From Brevibacillus fortis (GTDB lineage Bacteria; Bacillota; Bacilli; Brevibacillales; Brevibacillaceae), in assembly GCF_003013395.1 (NCBI RefSeq), contig NZ_PXZM01000010.1, positions 62,001-126,000 on the forward strand: a stretch of 64,000 nt of DNA, written 5' to 3'. The notes under the pieces were generated by a model that was given only the letters and a program-made list of their open reading frames with translations, searched no databases and was not told the DNA's origin. The translations under genes and the position numbers were made by a program. How positions within the stretch are numbered: the first letter of the stretch is position 1; the number at the start of each line of letters is the position of its first letter. Below, piece after piece: positions 7,865 through 18,559 of this stretch.

Positions 7865-9457
7865 TTATTCGGTTGTCAGGCGCAGCAGCCAGTCTTTCAT
7901 GTCGACGAGTCGCAGTGTTTGGGGTCGTGTGGTTGTCCCGGTTACCAGCAGGGGAACGAGTGAATCCACCTCGTGCAAGGAACCGTGTGCCGCTCCGCCG
8001 ATATGGGTGGGGGAACTTTCCGTAATGAGCTCATGCCCAGGCTGAACAGTTACGATCACATACCTACCTTCATGAGAATTCATCGCGCCGTAGAGCCTCG
8101 CCAAGACGTCCGGATATTTCCCATACGTGATCCGGTTCTTGTTGATGGTGATATCGAGCAGAGTCGGATCACCGCTGAAGGTCCATGCTTGACCATATGG
8201 ATCAGTATAGGGTCCGTTTGGTCGGTAGGTAAACTGCCGGTTGATCTTGCCTGCCGTAACGACAATTTTTTTGTCTTCCTTCCTCGCAATGATGTCCAGC
8301 TTCGGTTCACGCTGCAAACGTTTTACGATATCGGGTAATGGAATACTCGGGTCAAGGGCATAAATATAGGCCATCCGTTCGTTGGTCGAAATGACGATTT
8401 GGTCAGTGGGTGTGACAGGCTGACTAATTTTGGCTATTTGATAGTCGGTCAATAAGCTGCGCAAGTCAATGGTAGCCGCCTGGCGATCATCAAGGACAGC
8501 GCTCTGGGCACTGTCTCCCATGACGATCCACCGCGCTTCTTTGATGGCCTTGTCCCACGAACCAAAAGTATCAAGCACGGTTTGCAGCGCTTTATCTGCT
8601 TTTTCAACCCCTTCAATGGTAGCGGTTCCCTTCATATGTACCTCCATGTCGTTTTCCGGAAAGTACGTAATGGTAAGAGGAGGGAGCTTCTTGTTGGTGA
8701 TGAGATAATTGATCTCCTGGGCGGAAAACTCATCGTTCATTCCGTATTTTCGCCAAATGCGCTTTTCACTCTTTTGATTTGGATCAAGCTGGGCAAATGC
8801 TGCATACGACAGCAGTTTTGGCCCATTCACATTCACCTCGCCCGGCAAACGCGTACTGAATTCAATGAGACGGGGAATCTGTAAGGTGTGTGCTGTTTTG
8901 CCTCGCCATATAATTCCATTGATCGAAGCGGTATCCTTGCCTTTTTCCGCCAGTTCTTCATGAATGGTTTTCGTTTTCGGATTGAGCTGGACCAGGTTCA
9001 ATTGCTGAAGGATATCTAGTAGCACTTGTGGCTGATCGATTTTCAGACCCTCTTTGGGACCGTACCCGTAATAAATCATCCGTTTTTCCTTGTTGCTGAA
9101 CCAGGATAATCCCGGTACATGATGCTGATTGGCATACGTCCCAGTAAGGAGGGTGCTGTCGATGGTTACCGACATGGTAGGAAATGAGCTCACCACCTGC
9201 GGGTAATAGCGCCCGTTTGCAATCAAATAAGCCAAAGCAGGAGCGCGGCCTTGCCGGATCGCTTCTTGGAGTGATTTGTCCATTAATGAATCAATGAGAA
9301 TGAGCAAGATAGGCTTTTGCGATTCAGATCTCTCGGCTGAGGGCTGGGTCTTAAGGCTATGCTGACGGATGTGGGAAGCTGAGTCTGGCTTACAGCCGAT
9401 CACAGACAGACTCAGCGCCAGCAGGAGAAGGGTGGCGTATGCGAATCGCGACTTCAT
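7865..9457 (-). CDS. Alkaline phosphatase-superfamily lipoprotein (type I phosphodiesterase/NPP-like)
   Basis: 530 residues. A lipoprotein signal peptide ends at LSLSVIGC (Cys22), so it is lipid-anchored outside the membrane. The core starts with PILLILIDSLMD (metal-binding Asp), followed by FPTMSVT with the Thr nucleophile and NQHHVPGL. HGSLHEVDSLVPLLV near the end gives the late His/Asp ligands. This is the arrangement of nucleotide pyrophosphatase/phosphodiesterase and phosphopentomutase-like enzymes. The substrate is unknown. AAGGAA precedes the ATG. It sits downstream of alr on the same strand with a gap of about 75 bases. Confidence 0.85.
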   Translation of the reverse strand: MKSRFAYATLLLLALSLSVIGCKPDSASHIRQHSLKTQPSAERSESQKPILLILIDSLMDKSLQEAIRQGRAPALAYLIANGRYYPQVVSSFPTMSVTIDSTLLTGTYANQHHVPGLSWFSNKEKRMIYYGYGPKEGLKIDQPQVLLDILQQLNLVQLNPKTKTIHEELAEKGKDTASINGIIWRGKTAHTLQIPRLIEFSTRLPGEVNVNGPKLLSYAAFAQLDPNQKSEKRIWRKYGMNDEFSAQEINYLITNKKLPPLTITYFPENDMEVHMKGTATIEGVEKADKALQTVLDTFGSWDKAIKEARWIVMGDSAQSAVLDDRQAATIDLRSLLTDYQIAKISQPVTPTDQIVISTNERMAYIYALDPSIPLPDIVKRLQREPKLDIIARKEDKKIVVTAGKINRQFTYRPNGPYTDPYGQAWTFSGDPTLLDITINKNRITYGKYPDVLARLYGAMNSHEGRYVIVTVQPGHELITESSPTHIGGAAHGSLHEVDSLVPLLVTGTTTRPQTLRLVDMKDWLLRLTTE

Positions 9458-9534
9458 GTTTCGGTTCCTTTCCGCGAATTGGTTTTCCCTATTTTTTTGT
9501 TTTCACGGAAAAATTATTCACATGGCTGCCTCAT

Positions 9535-10716
9535 TTAACCTTCCGGCAACAGATGAGAGATCTCTACAGCCACCCCCTTTTCCAAAAACAAACGAGGGAT
9601 GCGATTGCTGAGGGTGGCAACGACTTCATAGTTGATCGTCCCGAGCATTTCGGCAATCTCGTCGACAGTAATCTCTCCCTTTCCTTGCTTGCCGTAAATC
9701 ACGACCTCATCGCCTTGCTTTCCACTGCCCTCTCCCAAGCTGACCATCAGCTGATCCATCGTTATTCGCCCTGCGATCGGCAAACGTTTGCCGCGATACA
9801 GAACAAAACCTCGGTTAGAGAGTGCACGCGAATAACCGTCGGCATAACCGATTGGAATCGTCCCGATGACCTCTCCACGCTTTGCTATGTATGTAGCGCC
9901 GTAACTGATGGTAAACGGTGCGGTCAGCATGGTCTTTACATAAGAGAAGCGAGATTTTAAGCTGAGTGCCGGAACTAGTTTGACACGATTCAATTGTCGG
10001 ATATAAGCGGATGGATACAGCCCGTACATGCCGATTCCGAGGCGGATCATATCGGCGCTGAATTCGGGAAAGGCAATAGTAGCAGCGGTATTGCACATGT
10101 GCACGGTCGGAAGCTCGAAGCCTCGTTCCTTTAGATAACGAAGATCATTTACAAATAATTCATGTTGCACTCTGGTCAATGTGTGATCAGGTTCATCCGC
10201 AGTGGAAAAATGAGTGAAGATTCCCGTCCATGCAAGTGCAGAGCTTGCCGTTAACGCCTTCACGACTGAAAGCAACCCGGATTTTGTTCGTACGCCCAAA
10301 CGTCCCATGCCGGTGTCTACGTTGATATGGATATTCAAACGATTGGGAAAACCCGTTGATTTGACAATTTTATCGGCTTTTTTGATCCAATCGGCCTGAA
10401 ACGCGGACAGTTCTATATTCCAGGCGACCGCTTCTTTGACACGTGAAAGAGGAGTGAATCCCAGCACGAGTATAGGTGCTACAATTCCCGCCTTTCGTAA
10501 GACGATGCCTTCTTCCAGGATGGCAACAGCGAGGGAAGTAGCCCCGTAGGTGAGGGCATGGCGTGCTACTCCGACAGAACCATGGCCATAGGCATTCGCT
10601 TTTACAACCGCCATGATTTTGGTCTGTTTAGGAATATGCCGACGTATCGCATGAATATTTTTCTTGATGGCATCGAGATTTACTTCAATCCAGGTTTCGC
10701 GAAACAGCTTCTTCAT
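9535..10716 (-). CDS. alr: Alanine racemase
   Basis: 393 residues from ATG 10716, chosen for its GGAGGG site; the open frame extends 22 codons further. The PLP lysine is K39 in AVVKANAYGHG and the second catalytic Tyr is in the FTISYGATYIAK region. The enzyme interconverts L- and D-alanine for peptidoglycan and, in spore formers, also affects germination. It stands alone between acnA (separated by two terminators) and the lipoprotein gene. Confidence 0.95.
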   Translation of the reverse strand: MKKLFRETWIEVNLDAIKKNIHAIRRHIPKQTKIMAVVKANAYGHGSVGVARHALTYGATSLAVAILEEGIVLRKAGIVAPILVLGFTPLSRVKEAVAWNIELSAFQADWIKKADKIVKSTGFPNRLNIHINVDTGMGRLGVRTKSGLLSVVKALTASSALAWTGIFTHFSTADEPDHTLTRVQHELFVNDLRYLKERGFELPTVHMCNTAATIAFPEFSADMIRLGIGMYGLYPSAYIRQLNRVKLVPALSLKSRFSYVKTMLTAPFTISYGATYIAKRGEVIGTIPIGYADGYSRALSNRGFVLYRGKRLPIAGRITMDQLMVSLGEGSGKQGDEVVIYGKQGKGEITVDEIAEMLGTINYEVVATLSNRIPRLFLEKGVAVEISHLLPEG

Positions 10717-10805
10717 CACGAATCCCTCCCTTTTTCTAGGAAACCTGTTCCCTCTTCCATGCGTATTCGCCGCCCTTGCCACTTAAGCGTGGCCTATCAG
10801 GAAGA

Positions 10806-10841
10806 GAAAACAAAAAGCAGGCCATCTGCACGGTGGCCTGC
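10806..10841 (-). terminator. Second terminator downstream of acnA
   Basis: GCAGGCCA and TGGCCTGC form the stem. On the minus strand TTTTTGTTTTC follows. Confidence 0.7.
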
Positions 10842-10871
10842 AAACTACAACAATGAGTTGGACTAGAAACG

Positions 10872-10912
10872 TAAAAAAGAGCAGACTGCCGAGATACTCG
10901 GAGTCTGCCCTT
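10872..10912 (-). terminator. Terminator of acnA
   Basis: GCAGACTGCCGAG pairs with CTCGGAGTCTGC (one internal irregularity), with CTTTTTTAC following on the minus strand. Confidence 0.85.
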
Positions 10913-10957
10913 TTCGTTGGGTGGGTGCTGATACGAACTTATTTTTTATTCGTTTGC

Positions 10958-13687
10958 TTACGCAGTTACTGGTTTACCTTCATCCAGCAATTGACGCAGA
11001 ACCGTTTGCAGGATACCACCATTGCGGTAGTAGTCTACGTCTACCATGGAATCGAGGCGCACGATTACTTCGAATTCGAAAGTGCTGCCGTCTTTCTTGG
11101 TCGCTTCTACTTTTACACGTTGACCAGGTTGAACATCATCGGAGAGACCAACAATGCTGAAGGACTCAGTACCGTCGATGCCAAGGGACTTCCAGCTTTG
11201 GTCACCAGCGAATTGCAGAGGCAGAACGCCCATACCAACCAGGTTAGCACGGTGAATACGCTCAAAGCTCTCAGCGACAACTGCTTTGATACCCAAGAGG
11301 AATGTACCTTTAGCTGCCCAGTCACGGGAAGAACCAGTACCGTACTCTTTACCAGCCAGTACAACGAGTGGAGTACCGTCTGCTTGATACTTCATGGAAG
11401 CATCGTAGATGGACATTACTTCGTCAGTTGGCAGGTATTTCGTTACGCCGCCCTCAGTGCCAGGAGCTACTTGGTTGCGGATACGGATGTTCGCGAATGT
11501 ACCGCGCATCATTACATCGTGGCTACCACGGCGAGCACCGTAGGAGTTGAAGTCTTTGCGCTCTACGCCGTTTGCTTGCAGATACAGACCTGCTGGGCTA
11601 GTTGGCGAGATGTTACCCGCTGGGGAGATATGGTCAGTTGTCACAGAATCACCGAAGAGTGCGATGGTGTTCGCTGCTTTGATGTCTGCGATTTTAGCGA
11701 TTTCTCCAGCCAGGTTTTGGAAGAATGGCGGCTCTTGGATGTACGTGGATTTTTCATCCCACTCGTACAGATCGCCAGTTGGAACGTCGATTTTGTTCCA
11801 AGCTTCGTTTTGTGTGAACACTTGGCCGTATTCAGCACGGAACAGAGCTGGATTCATCGCTTTATCCATTGCTGCTGCGATCTCTTGTGGAGATGGCCAG
11901 ATGTCTTTCAAGAATACAGGTTGACCGTCTTTGCCAGTGCCGATTGGCTCTGTAGTCAGGTCGATATCTACAGTACCTGCCAGTGCATAGGCGATAACCA
12001 ATGGAGGAGAAGCGAGGTAGTTCGCTTTTACCTGTGCATGGATACGGCCTTCGAAGTTACGGTTACCGGAGAGTACCGCTGCAACTGTCAGATCTTCGTC
12101 AGCGATTGCTTTGCTGGTTTCCTCTGGCAATGGACCAGAGTTACCGATGCAAGTGGTGCAACCATAACCAACTACGTTGAATCCGATAGCATCCAAGGAG
12201 TCGATCAGACCAGCGTCAGTCAGGTATTGCGTAACTACGCGGGAACCTGGAGCCAGGGAGCTTTTTACGAAAGCAGGCTTTTTCAGGCCTTTTTCTACAG
12301 CTTTTTTCGCCAGGATACCTGCACCCAGCATTACGCTAGGATTTGATGTATTGGTACAGGAAGTGATCGCTGCGATTACAACCGCACCTGTTTTCAGCGT
12401 AGCTGTTTCACCGTTTGCATAAGCAACTGGTGCGCTAGCTGCGATTTTTTCTTCGGAGAGACCAAATCCGCCTTTGTCGATCGGCGTACGCAAGCTGTTA
12501 TTGAAGGATTCCTTCATAGCAGTCAGTTCTACGCGGTCTTGAGGACGTTTTGGACCAGCCAAGCTAGGTACGACAGTGGACAGATCCAGTTCCAATGTTT
12601 CGGAGAATACTGGGTCTACAGTCTCGTCAGTACGGAAGAGGCCTTGTGCTTTGGTGTAAGTTTCAACCAAGGAGATGAGGTCTTCTTCACGACCGGTTTG
12701 ACGCATGTAGTTGAGTGTCTCAGCATCTACTGGGAAGAAGCCCATTGTAGCGCCGTACTCAGGAGCCATGTTCGCTACGGTTGCGCGGTCAGCCAGCGAG
12801 ATGTTGGACAGGCCTGGTCCGTAGAACTCCACGAATTTACCTACAACGCCTTTTTTACGCAGCATTTGCGTAACAGTCAGAGCGAGGTCGGTTGCAGTTG
12901 CACCAGCATTCAGTGTGCCAGTCAGTTTGAAACCAACTACTTCTGGTGTTACGAAATACAGAGGTTGGCCGAGCATTCCTGCTTCTGCCTCGATACCACC
13001 AACACCCCATCCAAGAACACCAAGACCGTTGATCATAGTGGTGTGGGAGTCAGTACCTACGAGAGAGTCAGGGAAAGCAACCAGTTCGCCATCTACTTCG
13101 CGAGTAGCGATTACAGTTGCGAGGTACTCCAAGTTTACTTGGTGAACGATACCAGTAGCTGGAGGAACCGCACGGAAGTTGTCAAACGCAGTTTGTGCCC
13201 AACGCAGGAAGCGGTAGCGCTCTTGGTTGCGTTCGAATTCCAATTTCATGTTGTTGTCCAGAGCGGACGCGTTACCGAAATCGTCAACCATGACGGAGTG
13301 GTCGATAACGAGGTCAACTGGAACCAATGGGTTGATTCGTTTTGGATCTCCACCAGCGCGCTTCATCGCGATGCGCATCGCTGCCAAGTCAACTACAGCC
13401 GGTACACCGGTGAAGTCTTGCAGAACGATACGAGCTGGCATGAGAGGTACTTCTTGGTTTTCGTCGCGGCCTTTTGTCCAGGTCGCCAGTGATTGTACGT
13501 GTTCTTTCGTGATTGCACGGCCGTCGAACTGACGAATAGCAGCCTCGAGCAGAACTTTAATGGAGAATGGCAGTTTGGAAACATCGCCCAAACCTTGTTC
13601 TTCCAACCCTTGCAGGCGATAGTAAGCAAAAGACTTGTCGCCTACTTGCAGGGATGACTTTACTTTGTAAGCATCTTTGTTAGCCAA
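10958..13687 (-). CDS. acnA: Aconitate hydratase
   Basis: 909 residues from TTG 13687 (GGGAGGTTG just upstream), the same length as B. subtilis CitB; the open frame runs 12 codons further upstream without a site. Fe-S ligands are visible in [13 protein letters not shown] and [13 protein letters not shown]. The C-terminal swivel domain is intact (SSRDWAAKG, then [15 protein letters not shown] contacts). It converts citrate to isocitrate in the TCA cycle, and homologues act as an iron-responsive RNA-binding protein when the cluster is lost. Codon use is strongly biased, so long spurious frames appear on the opposite strand. Confidence 0.97.
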   Translation of the reverse strand: MANKDAYKVKSSLQVGDKSFAYYRLQGLEEQGLGDVSKLPFSIKVLLEAAIRQFDGRAITKEHVQSLATWTKGRDENQEVPLMPARIVLQDFTGVPAVVDLAAMRIAMKRAGGDPKRINPLVPVDLVIDHSVMVDDFGNASALDNNMKLEFERNQERYRFLRWAQTAFDNFRAVPPATGIVHQVNLEYLATVIATREVDGELVAFPDSLVGTDSHTTMINGLGVLGWGVGGIEAEAGMLGQPLYFVTPEVVGFKLTGTLNAGATATDLALTVTQMLRKKGVVGKFVEFYGPGLSNISLADRATVANMAPEYGATMGFFPVDAETLNYMRQTGREEDLISLVETYTKAQGLFRTDETVDPVFSETLELDLSTVVPSLAGPKRPQDRVELTAMKESFNNSLRTPIDKGGFGLSEEKIAASAPVAYANGETATLKTGAVVIAAITSCTNTSNPSVMLGAGILAKKAVEKGLKKPAFVKSSLAPGSRVVTQYLTDAGLIDSLDAIGFNVVGYGCTTCIGNSGPLPEETSKAIADEDLTVAAVLSGNRNFEGRIHAQVKANYLASPPLVIAYALAGTVDIDLTTEPIGTGKDGQPVFLKDIWPSPQEIAAAMDKAMNPALFRAEYGQVFTQNEAWNKIDVPTGDLYEWDEKSTYIQEPPFFQNLAGEIAKIADIKAANTIALFGDSVTTDHISPAGNISPTSPAGLYLQANGVERKDFNSYGARRGSHDVMMRGTFANIRIRNQVAPGTEGGVTKYLPTDEVMSIYDASMKYQADGTPLVVLAGKEYGTGSSRDWAAKGTFLLGIKAVVAESFERIHRANLVGMGVLPLQFAGDQSWKSLGIDGTESFSIVGLSDDVQPGQRVKVEATKKDGSTFEFEVIVRLDSMVDVDYYRNGGILQTVLRQLLDEGKPVTA

Positions 13688-13894
13688 TGTATACAACCTC
13701 CCTATAATAACTTGGAGTTTCATCTGGTGAAACGTTGTTTCGTTTCTTCATTACGAACCTATTATATACGATTTGTTTCCCGGCTTCTACCCCAAATTCA
13801 TCATTTATATACAAAAATCATAGGTAAAGAAAATTGGATCAGGAACGTCTTCTTATTATAAAGAAGAAAATTGCGCGCACTTCAATTATTATCC

Positions 13895-13916
13895 CGTTTA
13901 TATTTCGTTTACATTC
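13895..13916 (+). promoter_or_regulatory. Tandem 11-base direct repeat upstream of the ABC exporter/two-component operon
   Basis: CGTTTATATTT is followed directly by CGTTTACATTC. Head-to-tail repeats with an 11-base period are typical binding sites of OmpR-type response regulators. One such regulator is encoded two genes downstream, so this may be its operator. Inference from the pattern only. Confidence 0.4.
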
Positions 13917-13975
13917 ATGCCGTATCTTATCTCTTGTAAGTGAAAAGAGTGGAGGAAAAGGGGAGAAATGAACGA

Positions 13976-15733
13976 ATGGAACAGACAAACAGCGTAGCGA
14001 AATGGGGAAACTGGCGCCCTTTCTTTCGATTAATCACGGAAACAAAGCCTTCCAAGCTAAAAATCGGTGTCGCGTTGTTCATGAGCATTGCCACCACACT
14101 GGTTAGCCTAGTTATTCCGTTGTTTACGAAGGATTTGGTGGACAGCTTTTCCTTATCTACGATTACGACAGGACAGATTATTCTTTTAATCGTTGCCTTT
14201 ATCGCACAAGCCATTGCGGGAGGGCTGTCTATCTACTTATTAAATCATGTAGGTGAGAGTGTGGTGGCCTCACTCCGTGAACGTCTCTGGAAAAAACTGC
14301 TCGTTCTGCCCATCTCTTACTATGATAACAACCGGACAGGTGAAACGATCAGTAGAATGACCAATGATACAGGCGTCGTGAAAAACTTGATTAGTGATCA
14401 ACTGTCCGGCTTTTTCACAGGATTGATCACGATTGTTGGTTCCGTTGTGACTTTGCTATACCTCGATTGGCAAATGACCTTAACGATGCTGGTTGCTGTG
14501 CCGTTGTGCATCGGGATTCTCATGCCGCTTGGCAGTCAGATGTACAAAATTTCAAAAGGACTGCAAGATGAGACAGCCAGCTTTACCACGATTATGAATC
14601 AAGTGCTTCAAGAGATGCGGCTCGTCAAATCTTCCAATGCCGAAACACCCGAACTGGGGATGGGAACAAAGGCAATCGGGAATTTATTCCGATTCGGACT
14701 GAAAGAAGGAAGAGTCCAAGCTGTCATTGGACCGTTAATGTCCTTTATCCTGATGGTGCTGCTCGTGGTTGTCATCGGCTATGGAGGCATGCGGGTGTCC
14801 TCGGGAGCATTGACAGCTGGTGAGCTGGTGGCGTTTATTTTGTATCTGGTGCAAATTGTCATACCGATGGGGCAATTCACACAGTTTTTCACCTCCTTGC
14901 AAAAAGCCATGGGGGCCACAGAAAGAATCATTGCGACTCTGGAAGCCGAGGAAGAAGATCTCCTGACAGGAAGGACGCTTGAAAACGCAGGGCTGCCGAT
15001 TCATGTGAACCATGTGAGCTTCGCGTATGAGAACGGGGAAAAGATTCTCGATGATGTCAGCTTTACGATTGGGGCCGGAAAAGTAAATGCGATTGTCGGA
15101 CCGAGCGGCAGCGGCAAGACGACGTTGTTTTCCCTGGTTGAAAGGTACTACCAGCCACTGAGTGGAGAAATCAGGCTGGGCAATGATCCTATCACGGATG
15201 TTTCCTTGAAGTCGTGGAGAAGTCAAATCGGCTACGTGTCCCAGGAAAGTCCATTGATCGCCGGAACCATCCGAGAAAATATTGGCTACGGGATTTCACG
15301 GGCGATTAGCGAAGAGGAACTGAAGCAGGCGGCAAAGATGGCCTATGCCGATCAATTTATTGAGGAATTGCCGAATGGCTATGAGACAGAAGTAGGGGAG
15401 CGAGGTATGAAGCTATCGGGCGGACAGCGCCAACGAATCGGCATTGCCCGTGCACTGCTTCGGGACCCGCAAATCTTGATGCTGGATGAAGCGACCTCTA
15501 GCTTGGACAGTAACTCCGAGATGATCGTCCAGAAGGCTTTGCAAAATTTAATGAAGGGACGTACCACACTCGTGATAGCCCATCGCTTGTCGACGGTAGT
15601 GGATGCCGATCAAATCATCTTTTTGGAAAAGGGAAAAATCACAGGTATGGGCACACATGAAGAGCTTTTTCAAACCCATGAGATGTACCAGGAATTGGCT
15701 AGTCAGCAATTGCTCGTAAAAGAGAGGGTGTAG
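13976..15733 (+). CDS. ABC transporter, fused permease and ATPase (multidrug-exporter type)
   Basis: 585 residues from ATG 13976 (GGGGAG upstream). Six membrane helices occupy about residues 20-320. The ATPase domain has Walker A GPSGSGKTT, the signature LSGGQRQR and Walker B ILMLDEATSSLD, followed by the H-loop AHRLST. This is the half-transporter layout of BmrA/LmrA exporters, which act as homodimers. A response regulator follows after three bases and a kinase overlaps that, so the exporter is probably controlled by, and co-transcribed with, this two-component system. Confidence 0.92.
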   Translation: MEQTNSVAKWGNWRPFFRLITETKPSKLKIGVALFMSIATTLVSLVIPLFTKDLVDSFSLSTITTGQIILLIVAFIAQAIAGGLSIYLLNHVGESVVASLRERLWKKLLVLPISYYDNNRTGETISRMTNDTGVVKNLISDQLSGFFTGLITIVGSVVTLLYLDWQMTLTMLVAVPLCIGILMPLGSQMYKISKGLQDETASFTTIMNQVLQEMRLVKSSNAETPELGMGTKAIGNLFRFGLKEGRVQAVIGPLMSFILMVLLVVVIGYGGMRVSSGALTAGELVAFILYLVQIVIPMGQFTQFFTSLQKAMGATERIIATLEAEEEDLLTGRTLENAGLPIHVNHVSFAYENGEKILDDVSFTIGAGKVNAIVGPSGSGKTTLFSLVERYYQPLSGEIRLGNDPITDVSLKSWRSQIGYVSQESPLIAGTIRENIGYGISRAISEEELKQAAKMAYADQFIEELPNGYETEVGERGMKLSGGQRQRIGIARALLRDPQILMLDEATSSLDSNSEMIVQKALQNLMKGRTTLVIAHRLSTVVDADQIIFLEKGKITGMGTHEELFQTHEMYQELASQQLLVKERV

Positions 15734-15736
15734 AAT

Positions 15737-16411
15737 GTGACCACGATTATGGTAGTCGACGACGATCCGCATATTCGCGAGCTCGTCAGTGTCTTTTTAC
15801 GCAATGAAGGTTTTGATATCGTGGAGTCCGCTGACGGACAGGAGGCATTGGATAAACTGGAGTCGGTTGCCGCACAGCTGGTGATTCTTGATATCATGAT
15901 GCCGAACATGGACGGCTGGGAGCTGTGTCGGCATCTTCGCAAGCATTATGATTTTCCCTTGCTCATGCTAACTGCAAAGGGAGAGACATCACAAAAAATC
16001 AAAGGCTTCGAGCTAGGGACAGACGATTATTTGGTGAAGCCGTTTGATCCGCAGGAGCTGGTAGTTCGGGTAAAAGCGCTGCTCAAGCGTTACCGGATTG
16101 CCGCTTTGCATCAGGTTCAGGCAGGACGACTGTTACTCGATCGTAAAACGTTTGCAGTCGGCAGTGGTACGAGGACATGGACCATCCCGCTAAAGGAGTT
16201 CGAGCTGTTGTTCAAACTGGCCAGCTATCCGGGGCAGACCATTTCCCGCGAGCAACTGATCGAACAAATCTGGGGGTATGATTTTGAAGGAAATGAGCGA
16301 ACAGTAGACGTGCATATCAACCGATTGCGGGAGCGTTTTCCGGAAGCCGAGTACGGCTTTTTAATCCGGACGGTCCGGGGACTTGGTTATCGTTTGGAGA
16401 TCGTCGTATGA
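15737..16411 (+). CDS. OmpR-family response regulator
   Basis: 224 residues from GTG 15737. The receiver domain has the acidic VVDDD pocket and phosphorylation site D52 (VILDIMMPNMDG); the switch Lys is in VKPFDP. A winged-helix DNA-binding domain follows (REQLIEQIWGYDFEGNERTVDVHI). It is encoded between the exporter and its kinase partner, whose ATG overlaps its stop. Confidence 0.95.
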   Translation: MTTIMVVDDDPHIRELVSVFLRNEGFDIVESADGQEALDKLESVAAQLVILDIMMPNMDGWELCRHLRKHYDFPLLMLTAKGETSQKIKGFELGTDDYLVKPFDPQELVVRVKALLKRYRIAALHQVQAGRLLLDRKTFAVGSGTRTWTIPLKEFELLFKLASYPGQTISREQLIEQIWGYDFEGNERTVDVHINRLRERFPEAEYGFLIRTVRGLGYRLEIVV

Positions 16412-17466
16412 AAAAGAGAAGGCCAGAACGTTCCCATATTTTGCTGAAAATCGCAGGCGTAGTGGGCTTATGTGCTGTTTTTGCCGTGTGCGGGCTAGGT
16501 GCATACGGGATTACCTCTCTCTTTTATGGCTATATGGGCTATCATCCCCATGATCTTGTAAAAGCGTTGGTCAATTCAGTTTTGAGCTGCATTTTGTTTA
16601 TCGGGGTAGGCATGATCATTTCTTTCTTCACCATGCCGAGGCATCGGGGCAGGTTTCAACCATTAATTGATGCGCTCAGACGGATTGCCATGGGGGATTT
16701 TCGGGTCAACCTCGATATCAAGCTGGCGCACGAATGGGGGGAGCTGGTGGAGGGCATTAACCACGTGGCGGAGCAATTAAACGAGATGGAGAAACTGCGG
16801 CAGGAGTTCATCTCCAATGTTTCCCACGAAATTCAATCGCCTTTGACGTCCATCAGTGGGTTTGCTCGCGCCCTGCACAATGAAAGACTTAGCCCAGAAG
16901 AGCGTAAGCGTTACTTGGAGATTATTGAGTCGGAAAGCAAGCGACTGTCCAAAATCAGTGACAACCTGCTAAAGCTCACGGCACTAGAGGGCATCCACCA
17001 TGATTTAGAGCGGAAACGGTATCGTTTGGACACGCAACTACGTGCAATCATCCTGGCATGCGAACCGCAATGGATGGACAAAGATATCGAAATGGACATT
17101 GACTTGGAAAAAGTCGAAATCGTTGCCGACGAAGATATGCTGAACCAAGTCTGGACCAACTTGCTTGGCAACAGCATCAAATTCACGGGAGCAGGCGGGA
17201 AAATCAGCGTGAAGCTGGAGACAGTAAATGGACAAGTGCTCGTGAAAATGATCGACACGGGAATCGGGATATCCAAGGAAAATCAGGAGCGCATTTTCGA
17301 AAGATTTTTCAAGGCGGACCCATCGCGGAACCGAGCCAATTCGGGCAGTGGCCTGGGGCTAGCGATCGTGAAAAAAATAATCGATTTACATCAAGCCACG
17401 ATAACCGTTCATAGTGAGGTAGGGAAAGGGACGACGTTTACGATTGTATTTGATCAAACCGCATAA
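16408..17466 (+). CDS. Sensor histidine kinase
   Basis: 352 residues; ATGA overlap with the regulator gene. Two membrane helices (about 12-40 and 53-75) enclose a very short extracytoplasmic loop, so it is an intramembrane-sensing type of kinase. A HAMP-like segment is followed by the H-box with H140 (NVSHEIQSPLTSI), then the N-box NLLGNSIKFT and the G-boxes DTGIGI and GSGLGLAI. With the adjacent ABC exporter, a cell-envelope or antibiotic stress signal is a reasonable inference. Confidence 0.94.
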   Translation: MKKRRPERSHILLKIAGVVGLCAVFAVCGLGAYGITSLFYGYMGYHPHDLVKALVNSVLSCILFIGVGMIISFFTMPRHRGRFQPLIDALRRIAMGDFRVNLDIKLAHEWGELVEGINHVAEQLNEMEKLRQEFISNVSHEIQSPLTSISGFARALHNERLSPEERKRYLEIIESESKRLSKISDNLLKLTALEGIHHDLERKRYRLDTQLRAIILACEPQWMDKDIEMDIDLEKVEIVADEDMLNQVWTNLLGNSIKFTGAGGKISVKLETVNGQVLVKMIDTGIGISKENQERIFERFFKADPSRNRANSGSGLGLAIVKKIIDLHQATITVHSEVGKGTTFTIVFDQTA

Positions 17467-17468
17467 AA

Positions 17469-17507
17469 AAGCTGCCCCTTCGTCTTGGTGACGGTCTGGG
17501 ACAGCTT
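17469..17507. terminator. Bidirectional terminator between the kinase and thiF/moeB-like genes
   Basis: AAGCTG plus CCC pairs with GGG plus CAGCTT (one bulged A); A/T-rich flanks on both sides. Confidence 0.6.
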
Positions 17508-17529
17508 ATTTTCATTAGGGATAAACCAG

Positions 17530-18555
17530 TTACGCGCCGATGTACTTGGCATGGAGCGAGCGTGCTACGCTGATATCATCAGTGCCTTGCACGAGGACAC
17601 GACCATCCGGGAAAATGACGAGCGTGTACGTATCGACACGGAAACGCAGCAAAAACTTGTTTTGCTCGATTTGTCCCAAGGGGGATAGTCTATCAGCCAG
17701 TGCATTCAGATCAAGTGTGATGGCAGCGGCGGGCGAGATTTGTACGGTGTCTCGACCACAAAGCGAAACAGCTTGCCCATCCTGAGTATCCGGCTGCAAA
17801 AACGAAAATTGCTTCTGCCCACATGTCGGGCAGTCGTCTCGGCGGGCATTGACCACCTTGATTTGCTGATGGCAGTTATGCCAAATCTCGAAGTGCTCCA
17901 AATTTGGATTAAGCGCATCAGTCGCACCAACTAACAGCTTGAATGCTTCTGTTGCCTGATAGGAGGCGACGATGTGAATGATCGGTCCGATGACGCCAGC
18001 TGTGTCACACGTAGGCATCTCACCCGGGTTTGGTGCTTCAGGGAAAAGACAGCGCAAGCAAGGCGTGGTCCCCGGACGAATCGCGGTAAAGGTTCCGGTC
18101 GCACTCACAGCACCACCGTACACCCACGGAATACCATGCTTGACGCAAACATCGTTTACGAGATATCTCACCTGAAAATTATCAGTCGCATCCAGAATGA
18201 GATCGACATCTGCCAGCAATTCCTCCGCATTGTAAGCGGTGAGGTCTGCAACAATCGGTTCGATGGTGACGGCTGAGTTGATCTTCGACAGCTTGGCGTG
18301 AGCGGCGATTGCTTTTGGCAAATGTTCGGCTGCATCGGATTCGTCGTAGAGCATTTGACGCTGCAGGTTGCTCGGTTCGACGAAGTCGCGGTCAATAATG
18401 CGGACAAAACCTACTCCAGCACGAACCATATGATTGGAGAGTACGGTTCCGAGCGCTCCCATGCCGACGATCGCTACACGGCTTTGCCCGAGCTTTTCCT
18501 GCCCACTGCGCCCGATCGGATGAAACAATATCTGACGGGAATAGCGAGTATCCAA
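17530..18555 (-). CDS. ThiF/MoeB-family adenylyltransferase
   Basis: 341 residues from TTG 18555, chosen because GGTGGAG precedes it and because it lies four bases after the moaD-moaE stop. The nucleotide-binding GMGALGT is at residues 31-37, LDATDNFQVRYLVND follows, and two CxxC pairs (PCLRC, DDCPTC) bind zinc. Such enzymes adenylate the C-terminal Gly of a ubiquitin-like sulfur carrier (MoaD or ThiS). The neighbour is MoaD-MoaE, so a MoeB role in molybdopterin synthesis is most likely. The C-terminal 70 residues are an additional domain without a rhodanese motif. Confidence 0.9.
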   Translation of the reverse strand: MDTRYSRQILFHPIGRSGQEKLGQSRVAIVGMGALGTVLSNHMVRAGVGFVRIIDRDFVEPSNLQRQMLYDESDAAEHLPKAIAAHAKLSKINSAVTIEPIVADLTAYNAEELLADVDLILDATDNFQVRYLVNDVCVKHGIPWVYGGAVSATGTFTAIRPGTTPCLRCLFPEAPNPGEMPTCDTAGVIGPIIHIVASYQATEAFKLLVGATDALNPNLEHFEIWHNCHQQIKVVNARRDDCPTCGQKQFSFLQPDTQDGQAVSLCGRDTVQISPAAAITLDLNALADRLSPLGQIEQNKFLLRFRVDTYTLVIFPDGRVLVQGTDDISVARSLHAKYIGA

Positions 18556-18559
18556 AACG

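Noticed and set aside
10853..13492. Long plus-strand open frames opposite acnA (497 and 317 residues)
   Set aside because: They are antisense shadows of a highly biased aconitase gene, have no recognisable domains (Cys/Trp/Ser-rich translation) and no ribosome binding sites.
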